Assembly: GCF_900236475.1 (NCBI RefSeq)
Contig: NZ_LT963352.1
Location: 3,534,001 to 3,598,000 of the forward strand
DNA length: 64,000 bases
Reading direction: 5' to 3'
From: Streptomyces chartreusis NRRL 3882
GTDB taxonomy: Bacteria; Actinomycetota; Actinomycetes; Streptomycetales; Streptomycetaceae
Shown here: positions 57,748-64,000 of the stretch, in pieces
Layout: each line of letters begins with the position of its first letter
How positions within the stretch are numbered: position 1 is the first letter of the stretch
Program-made: the position numbers and the translations under genes
Notes under the pieces: model-generated
Databases searched by the model: none
Seen by the model: the letters and a program-made list of their open reading frames with translations, nothing else
What the model was told of the DNA's origin: nothing

Positions 57748-58972
57748 AGCCCTTCACGGTAGCCCCTGCGGGCACGGCACCCGTGCGGGTGAGCAGGTCG
57801 GCGAGGCGGTCGGTGACCACTTCCGGGTGTTCCAGCATCACCAGGTGCCCCGCGTCCGGCACCAGCACCAGCTCGGCGTCCGGCAGCAGATCCGCGATGG
57901 CCTCGCTGTGCTCACTCGGCGTGACCAGGTCCTGCACCCCGGCCAGGACGAGGACCGGCACGTCGGCGAAGTGGGCGAGCGCCTCGGTCTTGTCGTGGTC
58001 GTTGAACGCCGGGTAGTACTCGGCGACCACGTCGATGGGCGTGCTCTCGATCATCCGCTCGGCGAACCGGGCGACGGCCGGGTCGACGTCCCGGGACGCG
58101 AACGAGTACCGCTTGATGACCCCGGCGAAGAGGTCCGCGGTGGCCCGGCGCCCCTTCTCCACCAGCTCGGCCCGCTGCCCCATCGCCTTCAGCACGCCGG
58201 GCAGCACCCGCCGCACCACGTTGACCCCGGCGACCGGAAGCCCGTAGTTGACCTCGCCGAGCCGCCCCGACGACGTCCCCACGAAGGCCACCCCGACGAC
58301 CCGCTCCCGAACCAGTTCTGGGTACTGGTCGGCCAGCGCCATCACCGTCATGCCACCCATCGAGTGGCCGACCAGCACGATCGGCCCCTCGGGCGCGGCC
58401 GCGTCGATGACGGCCTTCAGGTCGCGGCCCAGCTGCTCGATGGTGACCGGCTCGTCCCGCCCCTGGGCCACGCCCCGCCCGGACCGGCCGTGGCTGCGCT
58501 GGTCCCAGTGGACCGTCCGTACGACACCTCTGAGCGCCGCCCGCTGGAAGTGCCAGGAGTCCTGGCTGAGGCAGTAGCCGTGGCTGAAGACGACGGTGAC
58601 GGGGGCGGGGGCCTTGCGGCCGAAGAGCCGTCGGCGGCGCGGGCCGATGGCGGCGGGGGCGGCCTCCGGGTCGAGGTCGTCGACCTCGTAGTACAGCTCC
58701 GTGCCGTCGTCGGCGAACGCCTTGCCGGGCATGCCGCGCAGCGAGCCGTAGGGTCCCGCGGAGTCGAGGGCGAGCCGGGCCTTCTGGCGCATGCCCCGGC
58801 CGACCGTCATCCGCTCCAGGGCGACACCGGCGGCCGCTCCCGCGGCCACCACGCCTATCGCGACACCGGCGATGCCGGTCGCCCGGCGCCAGCCTCCCGC
58901 CGCCCCCGCGGCGGAGGCCGCGACGGCCGCGGTGGCGGCGTTCGCGACGACCTCCGCACTGCTCTCGCTCAC
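57713..58972 (-). CDS. Alpha/beta hydrolase
   Basis: 419 residues. An Ala-rich N-terminus (about 1-55) includes a probable membrane helix (ATGIAGVAIGVVAAGAAAGV). The hydrolase domain has the oxyanion strand VTVVFSHGYCLSQDSW, the nucleophile Ser in VGHSMGG, Asp in LAGVQDLVTP and His in DAGHLVMLEHPE. A cap of about 100 residues lies between. Substrate unknown, likely an ester or lipid near the membrane. GAGGAG seven nt before the GTG supports the start. Located between alr and tsaE in the same operon. Confidence 0.9.
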   Translation of the reverse strand: MSESSAEVVANAATAAVAASAAGAAGGWRRATGIAGVAIGVVAAGAAAGVALERMTVGRGMRQKARLALDSAGPYGSLRGMPGKAFADDGTELYYEVDDLDPEAAPAAIGPRRRRLFGRKAPAPVTVVFSHGYCLSQDSWHFQRAALRGVVRTVHWDQRSHGRSGRGVAQGRDEPVTIEQLGRDLKAVIDAAAPEGPIVLVGHSMGGMTVMALADQYPELVRERVVGVAFVGTSSGRLGEVNYGLPVAGVNVVRRVLPGVLKAMGQRAELVEKGRRATADLFAGVIKRYSFASRDVDPAVARFAERMIESTPIDVVAEYYPAFNDHDKTEALAHFADVPVLVLAGVQDLVTPSEHSEAIADLLPDAELVLVPDAGHLVMLEHPEVVTDRLADLLTRTGAVPAGATVKGYGSTSSTAQPG

Positions 58973-59078
58973 GTACCGCTCCTCTTCGCCGGGGTGCTGC
59001 TGCCGATGCTGGTGCTGCTGCTCGTGGTGCTGGTGTTGTCAGGGTGCCTGTCGTTGTGCGTGACCGGTCCTGTGCGAG

Positions 59079-60248
59079 TTACCCGTCCTCTTCGTCATTC
59101 ACATAGACGCGAGGAACGCGCGTTCCGATCCGGGTCACGATCTCGTAGGCGATGGTTCCGGCCGCCTGGGCCCAGTCCTCGGCGGTGGGCTCGCCGCGGT
59201 CCCCGGGCCCGAAGAGCACCGCCTCGGCGCCCGGTGGGGGCTCGTCGCCGCCCAGGTCGACCACGAACTGGTCCATGGCGACCCGCCCCGCGATGGTGCG
59301 CCACTTGCCCTCGACCAGGACCGGCCCGGCCGAGGACGCGTGCCGCGGGATGCCGTCGGCGTAGCCCAGCGGAACGAGACCGAGGGTGGTCTCGCCGGGC
59401 GTCACGTACCGGTGGCCGTAGCTGACGCCGTGCCCGCCCGGCACGTGCTTGACCAGGGCGAGCGAGGCGGACAGCGTCATCACCGGGCGCAGCCCGAAGT
59501 CGGCCGGGGTGCCCAGCTCGGGGCTGGGCGAGATGCCGTAGGTGGCGATGCCGGTGCGGACCAGGTCGAAGTGGCTCTCGGGGAGCGTGAGCGTGGCCGG
59601 TGAGTTGGCGATGTGCCGGACCTCGGGGCGGACGCCCTGCTCCTCGGCGTAGGCGACCATCTCCCGGAAGCTGCCGAGCTGGGCGGCGATGGAGGGGTGG
59701 CCGGGCTCGTCGGCGCAGGCGAAGTGCGACCACAGCCCCGTGACCCGCAGGAGCCCGTCGGCCTCGGCGCGCAGCGCCTCACGGACCAGCTCGGCCCAGT
59801 CCTCACCGGGCTGGCAGCCGCCGCGTCCGAGCCCGGTGTCGGCCTTGAGCTGGACCCGCGCGGGCCGGTCCGCCCGCCGGGCGGCCGCGGTGACCTCCCG
59901 CAGGGCCCACATCCCGCTGACGGACACGTCGACGTCCGCCTCGATCGCCTCGCGCCACGGCCCGCCTGGCGTCCACAGCCAGCACATGATGCGGCCCGGC
60001 AGCCCGGCGGCCCGCAGGGCGAGGGCCTCCTCGGGCGTCGCCGTGCCCAGCCAGTCGGCCCCCGCGGCGACGGCCGCGCGGGCACACGGCACAGCCCCGT
60101 GGCCGTACGCCTCGGACTTCACCACGGCCATCAGGGCCGCGCCCGGCGCGTGGGCACGCAGCGCCCGCACATTGGCCCGCAGGGCGGCCAGGTCGATCTC
60201 CGCGCGGGCCCGCAGGGGCGCGGTCCGCGGGGCTGTTCTCTCGCTCAT
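59079..60248 (-). CDS. alr: Alanine racemase
   Basis: 389 residues. A PLP enzyme that makes D-alanine for peptidoglycan. The PLP lysine is K44 in MAVVKSEAYGHGA (more often VVKANAYGHG). LKADTGLGRGG and the second-domain VSYGHRYVTPGETTLGLVPL, GYADGIPR and GRVAMDQFVVDLG are conserved, including the catalytic Tyr of SYGHRY. The ATG at 60248 has GACACT seven nt upstream, suggesting a leaderless mRNA; longer in-frame extensions run through the repeat region and are rejected. Confidence 0.95.
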   Translation of the reverse strand: MSERTAPRTAPLRARAEIDLAALRANVRALRAHAPGAALMAVVKSEAYGHGAVPCARAAVAAGADWLGTATPEEALALRAAGLPGRIMCWLWTPGGPWREAIEADVDVSVSGMWALREVTAAARRADRPARVQLKADTGLGRGGCQPGEDWAELVREALRAEADGLLRVTGLWSHFACADEPGHPSIAAQLGSFREMVAYAEEQGVRPEVRHIANSPATLTLPESHFDLVRTGIATYGISPSPELGTPADFGLRPVMTLSASLALVKHVPGGHGVSYGHRYVTPGETTLGLVPLGYADGIPRHASSAGPVLVEGKWRTIAGRVAMDQFVVDLGGDEPPPGAEAVLFGPGDRGEPTAEDWAQAAGTIAYEIVTRIGTRVPRVYVNDEEDG

Positions 60249-60513
60249 CGCGCCCAGTGTCTCAGAGGGCCCCGACCCACCCGCGGCAGCGGCCCCCGAC
60301 CAGCCGCTTCCGTCCCGGACCTGCGCACCCACACGAACGCCCGGTCCCCCTTCTCCACACCGGGCACGGCCGGCCGCACTCCAGCCCGTCCGGCGCTTGC
60401 GGACGAGGCCGTCCAGGCCGAAGCGGGGGCCCGGGGACGGCAGCCCCCGGACTCGGGACGGGATGGAGGGGGCGACCCGCCCCACAGCGACCCCCGCCCA
60501 CTCCGCCCGCACC

Positions 60514-60630
60514 CTCACTCGGCCGAGAACACTCCCTCACTCGGCCGAGAACACTCCGTCACTCGGCCGAGAACATCCCGCCTTCACTCAGTCGAGAATC
60601 ATCCCGCCCTCACTCAGCGAGAACATTCCG
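60514..60630. repeat. Five tandem repeats of 22-26 bp before alr
   Basis: Three near-identical units TCACTCGGCCGAGAACA with a TCC-type end, followed by two degenerate ones (TCACTCAGTCGAGAA and TCACTCAGCGAGAACA). Each intact unit carries the 10-bp palindrome CTCGGCCGAG. The last unit overlaps the end of the nnr gene. The remainder of the 361-bp gap 60249-60609 shows no gene. Confidence 0.85.
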
Positions 60631-62073
60631 CCACGCCTCCGGAACGGCCTCCGCCACGTCATGCGCCCCGACCGGCGCCCCGTCCGCCGCCAGCCTCCCG
60701 GCCAGCCCGTGCACATACGCCCCCACGCTCCCCGCGTCCACCGTGGAAAGCCCCGCCGCCAGCAACGACCCCGCCAGCCCCGACAACACGTCCCCGCTCC
60801 CCGCCGTCGCCAGCCAGGCCGTCCCCGTCGGATTCACCCGCACGGCACCGCCCCCCGAGTCGGCGATCAAGGTCGTGGACCCCTTCAACAGCACGGTCGC
60901 CCCATACCGCCCGGCCAGCTCCCGCACCGCCGCCAGCCGCCCGCCTTCGACCTCCGCCCGGTCGACCCCGAGCAGCGCCGCCGCCTCCCCCGCATGCGGC
61001 GTCATCAGCGTCGGCGCCCGCCGCGCCCGTACGACCCCCGCCTCGGCCAACCGCAACCCGTCCGCGTCGACCAGCACCGGGACATCCGCCGCCAGCACCT
61101 CCCCCACCGTCGCCGCGTCGTCCCCGGCCCCCGGCCCGACGACCCACGCCTGCACCCGCCCGGCGTGCTTCGGCCCCTGGTCCGACACGAGCGTCTCGGG
61201 GAACCGGGTGATGACGGCGTCCCCGGCCGGCCCGACGTACCGCACGGCCCCGGCCCCGCCCCGCAGCGCTCCCGCGACGGCGAGCACGGCGGCCCCGGGG
61301 TAGCGCGCCGACCCGGCGGCGATGCCGACGACACCCCGCCGGTACTTGTCGCTCTCGGCCCGCGGCACCGGCAGCAACCGCGCCACGTCCGCGTGCTGCA
61401 ACGCCTCCAGCTCCGGCTCGACCGGCAGCTCCAGCCCGATGTCGACCAACCGCACCGACCCGGCGTACTCCCGCGCCGGATCGATCAGCAGCCCCGGCTT
61501 GTGCGCCCCGAACGTCACCGTCAGATCGGCCCGGACCGCGACGCCGCGCACCTCCCCGGTGCCGGCATCGACCCCGCTCGGCAGATCGACGGCGACGACG
61601 GCGGCCCGCGACCGTTCGGCTGCGGCGGCCAGCGGCACCGCGTCCGGCCGCAGCCCGCCCTTCCCGCCGATCCCGACGATGCCGTCGACGACGAGATCCG
61701 CCCGCTCGATCAACTCCTCGACGCCCGCCGCGCCCCCGCCGGCGCCTTCGGCCCCACCGGCGCTCACGGCCCGCCCCCCGGCACGCCGCAGCGCCGCGAG
61801 CCCCCCGGCGTGAGCCCGCTCCGGCGCGAGCAGCACCGCGGTGACACCGGCCCCCCGCCGGGCCAGCCGGGCACCGGCGTACAACGCGTCACCCCCGTTG
61901 TCCCCGCTCCCGACCAGCAGCACGACCCTGCTCCCGTACACCCGCCCCAGCAGGTCGGCGCAGGCCGCGGCGAGTCCGGCGGCGGCGCGCTGCATCAGCG
62001 CCCCCTCCGGCAGCCGCGCCATCAGCTGCCGTTCGGCGGTCCTGACCGTCTCCACGCTGTACGCACTACGCAT
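60610..62073 (-). CDS. nnr: Bifunctional NAD(P)H-hydrate epimerase/dehydratase
   Basis: 487 residues. It repairs hydrated NAD(P)H. The N-terminal epimerase (about 1-215, YjeF_N) has VVLLVGSGDNGGDALYAGAR and AVDLPSGVDAGTGEV. The C-terminal ADP-dependent dehydratase (about 230-487) has KYRRGVVGIAAGSARYPGAA, MTPHAGEAAALLG, LLKGSTTLIA and the nucleotide loop TAGSGDVLSGLAGSLLAAG. The ATG at 62073 fits the family start (MRSAYSVETVR); the Shine-Dalgarno sequence is poor. It is upstream of alr on the same strand, a common Streptomyces pair. Confidence 0.95.
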   Translation of the reverse strand: MRSAYSVETVRTAERQLMARLPEGALMQRAAAGLAAACADLLGRVYGSRVVLLVGSGDNGGDALYAGARLARRGAGVTAVLLAPERAHAGGLAALRRAGGRAVSAGGAEGAGGGAAGVEELIERADLVVDGIVGIGGKGGLRPDAVPLAAAAERSRAAVVAVDLPSGVDAGTGEVRGVAVRADLTVTFGAHKPGLLIDPAREYAGSVRLVDIGLELPVEPELEALQHADVARLLPVPRAESDKYRRGVVGIAAGSARYPGAAVLAVAGALRGGAGAVRYVGPAGDAVITRFPETLVSDQGPKHAGRVQAWVVGPGAGDDAATVGEVLAADVPVLVDADGLRLAEAGVVRARRAPTLMTPHAGEAAALLGVDRAEVEGGRLAAVRELAGRYGATVLLKGSTTLIADSGGGAVRVNPTGTAWLATAGSGDVLSGLAGSLLAAGLSTVDAGSVGAYVHGLAGRLAADGAPVGAHDVAEAVPEAWRNVLAE

Positions 62074-62146
62074 GCGGTCGAGTTTCCCGTACGACCGCCC
62101 GAGCACTCCCCCGTAGCTCACGCAACTGCGAACCGTGTCGGATCCA

Positions 62147-62200
62147 TTGACGCTTTGCCTGCCCTTTGCCAGACTCACCGGCCGCGCAGAAAGCGCTTGC
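62147..62200 (+). promoter_or_regulatory. Promoter and palindromic operator of the beta-helix gene
   Basis: TTGACG (62147-62152) and CAGACT (62170-62175) are separated by 17 nt. Just downstream, AGAAAGCGCTTGC (62188-62200) contains the palindrome AAGCGCTT, the type of site bound by LacI-family sugar regulators. The start codon lies 34 bp beyond. Confidence 0.65.
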
Positions 62201-62233
62201 ACACCCCCCACGTTCGACGAAACCGAGGCCCCC

Positions 62234-63388
62234 ATGGGACGCAGAGCCGCATTCCTCGCCGCCGCCGGTGCCACCGCCGTCCTCACCGCCGCCGGCACCC
62301 TGACCGCCCCCGCCACCGCCGCCCCGACGCGAGTGACTGCCTGCGGGGACGGCTCGTACCAGGCAGAGGCCGTGCAGAACGGCGGCAACTGGACCACCCG
62401 GCGCGGCAGCAGCACCGTCTACACCGGCACCGACATGCGCGCCGCCGTCCAGGCGGCCGTCAACAGCCTCTCGTCGGGCCGCACGTCGAAGGAGCGGGTC
62501 GTGGTCCGCGGCTCGGGCTCGGTCTCGGCGGGCTCACGCATCTCGCTCCCGAGCTACACCGTCCTCGACGTCTGCGGCACCATCAACGTCACCGGCAGCG
62601 GCTCCGGCGACCAGGCGCCGGTCTACTCCCGCGGCACCCGTGACGTGGAGGTCCAGAACCTCAAGCTCACCGGCACCCCGCTCTACGGCATCTTCATGCG
62701 CAACGTCCAGAACGTCGTGCTCGGCCAGATAGACATGCGCCTCTCCCGCGGCCTGGGCGTCCGCATCGACAACCGCGGCGACACCAGCCAGTGGACGCGC
62801 AACGTCCGCATCGACAACGTCTACGTCTCCGGCGCGTCCAGCCACGCGGTCGAGACCTACGGCGTCGACGGCATCACCATCGGCACGGTCACCGCCCGCA
62901 ACGTGGGCGAGTCCGGCCTGCTGCTCAACCAGACCATCAACGCGAGCGTCACCAAGGTGGACGCGGAGAACGCGGGCACGGGCACCGGCTACGCGGCCTT
63001 CCGCATGGCCAACCGCAACGGCCGGGTCGGCAGCGGCTACCCGACCAACATCCGGGTCGGCGAGGTCATCGCGCGCGGCGGCGGACGCGGGGTGTTCTGC
63101 GTCTCGGAGAGCGGCGGGGCGACGATCGACAAGGTGACGATCTCCAACACCGGCAACAACTCGGTCCTGATCGAGAACTGCTACAACGTCAGCCTCGCGG
63201 CCCGGAGCGGCACGATCTCGGGCGGCGGCGAACTGCGCCTGGCCGCCCGCTCGGAGTTCCCGAACAACAAGGACATCACCATCCAGAACCTGACGGTCAC
63301 CAACTCGGCCATCAGGGAGAGCCCGTGCGGCGAGAACACGACGTTCCGCAACATCACGCGGGTGAACAGCAGTCAGACGATCTGCTGA
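62234..63388 (+). CDS. Secreted parallel beta-helix protein, polysaccharide-lyase-like
   Basis: 384 residues. The signal peptide (MGRRAAFLAAAGATAVLTAA, ending near ATAA-PTR) has RR close to the N-terminus and may use the Tat route. The mature part is a right-handed beta-helix: repeated rungs such as VEVQNLKLTGTPLYGIFMRN, VQNVVLGQIDM and VRIDNVYVSGASSHAVETYG, with Asn ladders and four or more Cys. It resembles pectate-lyase-superfamily proteins, but catalytic Lys/Arg/Asp cannot be assigned with confidence. GAGG five nt before the ATG at 62234 supports the start. Confidence 0.85.
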   Translation: MGRRAAFLAAAGATAVLTAAGTLTAPATAAPTRVTACGDGSYQAEAVQNGGNWTTRRGSSTVYTGTDMRAAVQAAVNSLSSGRTSKERVVVRGSGSVSAGSRISLPSYTVLDVCGTINVTGSGSGDQAPVYSRGTRDVEVQNLKLTGTPLYGIFMRNVQNVVLGQIDMRLSRGLGVRIDNRGDTSQWTRNVRIDNVYVSGASSHAVETYGVDGITIGTVTARNVGESGLLLNQTINASVTKVDAENAGTGTGYAAFRMANRNGRVGSGYPTNIRVGEVIARGGGRGVFCVSESGGATIDKVTISNTGNNSVLIENCYNVSLAARSGTISGGGELRLAARSEFPNNKDITIQNLTVTNSAIRESPCGENTTFRNITRVNSSQTIC

Positions 63389-63441
63389 CGCCCCGGCACT
63401 CCCCGAAGCCTCCGCACTCCTCGAAGCCCTCGCCCTGAGGC

Positions 63442-64000
63442 TCACCCGGCGAGGGCTTCACCCCGCAGGCGGCTCAGTGCCCGCATGGCCTCGCGCTCGA
63501 TGCGCGCGACTTCGGACAGGGCGGCACCGGCCCGCACGAGGCACTGCCCGTCACCCGATTCGCCCGCTCTCGCGATGAGTGCCGCGACATCCGTCCACAG
63601 GGTGGCTGCCTCGGCGTACAGCCTGTGCCCGGTCCGCAGATGGCCGCTGTCGAGCCACTCGGCACACTCGGCGAGGAAGTCGCGGTACAGGTTCCGGAAC
63701 AACGCGCCGCCGGTGCCGGCCTTCTCCATCAACTGCGCGGCCTGCGGCAGGTCCCGCCGCGGATCGTCGGTGCGCCGGAGCCATGTGCGCACCAGCTTGC
63801 CGGCCTTGTCGATGCCCCGGTGGCCGAGGTTGGCGATCGGCGGGTCGAGGAAGGCGTCGGCGCAGGCGGTGACGGCCGGGACGATCCGGCTCCGCGGGTC
63901 GGGCGCCTTCTTCGGAACGGTGAGCGTGAAGGACCGGTGCCTGGCGGTCATCGGCCCGCGCGCGGCCCTGGCCCGGGCGAGGCTGCTCAGGCTGGTGGAC
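63442..64000 (-). CDS. Partial BtrH-type protein (N-terminus outside window)
   Basis: The frame is open to the window edge with no stop codon, so the gene probably continues beyond it; the ATG at 63951 is only an internal Met. The visible 185 residues resemble the C-terminal domain found next to the BtrH_N domain in Streptomyces proteins (KAGKLVRTWLRRTDDPRRDL, then TGGALFRNLYRDFLAECAEW). They end in helices (LSEVARIEREAMRALSRLRG). BtrH-type proteins include acyltransferases of aminoglycoside side-chain transfer, but here the catalytic part is not seen. The similarity is recalled, not computed. Confidence 0.6.
   Translation of the reverse strand, partial: STSLSSLARARAARGPMTARHRSFTLTVPKKAPDPRSRIVPAVTACADAFLDPPIANLGHRGIDKAGKLVRTWLRRTDDPRRDLPQAAQLMEKAGTGGALFRNLYRDFLAECAEWLDSGHLRTGHRLYAEAATLWTDVAALIARAGESGDGQCLVRAGAALSEVARIEREAMRALSRLRGEALAG

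Noticed and set aside
58791..59063. Cys-rich plus-strand frame (CCCRCWCCCSWCWCC) near the hydrolase promoter
   Set aside because: It comes from CAG/CTG-type triplet repeats in the leader of the minus-strand hydrolase and has no Shine-Dalgarno sequence.
59689..62643. 984-residue plus-strand frame over alr and nnr
   Set aside because: Antisense to two conserved enzymes and low-complexity Pro/Arg/His sequence.
1..64000. Mobile element, prophage, CRISPR array or biosynthetic gene cluster
   Set aside because: No transposase, integrase, att-like repeats, spacer arrays, PKS, NRPS or terpene genes are present; gene order looks like conserved core chromosome.

Overview
This is a high-GC actinobacterial chromosome segment, almost certainly Streptomyces. 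The evidence is the GC-saturated third codon positions, frequent GTG starts, many apparently leaderless genes, and the developmental cluster sigD-bldM-whiD beside guaB. Also typical are a groES-groEL1 operon with CIRCE operators and a His-rich GroEL1 tail, and a row of Ser/Thr kinase genes beside glpD. From memory, this gene order matches the S. coelicolor SCO47xx core region, here running mostly on the minus strand. I see no rRNA, tRNA, insertion sequence, prophage or CRISPR array.

Layout. 1-5.2 kb: a truncated repeat-rich protein, a DUF4429/SHOCT protein, a class II aldolase, a PNPOx-like flavoprotein, guaA, and a chorismate mutase preceded by a probable Phe/Tyr leader-peptide attenuator. 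5.7-11.6 kb: a membrane protein, a sortase substrate, a GMC (cholesterol-oxidase-like) oxidoreductase and a succinate-semialdehyde-type dehydrogenase. 11.7-21.5 kb: five tandem Hanks-type kinase genes, one of which encodes a clear pseudokinase; four of the five carry a related extracytoplasmic domain. 21.7-26 kb: a secreted serine hydrolase, glpD and a nucleotide-sugar dehydrogenase homologue that lacks its catalytic residues. 26.4-31.7 kb: guaB3, guaB, sigD, bldM and whiD, with a sigma-BldN-type promoter upstream of bldM.

31.7-45.7 kb: LysR, MOSC, multicopper oxidase, SDR, a 1203-residue NACHT NTPase with helical repeats, an ABM-SnoaL fusion, groEL1, groES, two overlapping polysaccharide-deacetylase lipoproteins and a methyltransferase. 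45.7-53.6 kb: an ECF42-type sigma factor with its DGPF partner and a matching promoter, an LCP protein, and a xylan module (GH10-CBM2 xylanase, LacI regulator, GH3 glycosidase). 53.6-62.1 kb: the tRNA t6A and cell-wall housekeeping block (small ABM-like gene, tsaD, rimI, tsaB, a 58-residue gene, tsaE, alpha/beta hydrolase, alr, nnr). 62.2-64 kb: a secreted beta-helix protein and a truncated BtrH-type protein.

How the genes fit together. guaA, guaB and guaB3 make GMP. tsaB, tsaD and tsaE make t6A, with rimI interleaved. groES and groEL1 respond to HrcA. The xylanase, LacI and GH3 genes form a xylan utilisation locus. The best candidates for new biology are the aroQ leader attenuator, the pseudokinase within the kinase row, the NACHT-repeat protein, the degenerate nucleotide-sugar dehydrogenase, and a palindromic operator in front of an uncharacterised 58-residue gene.
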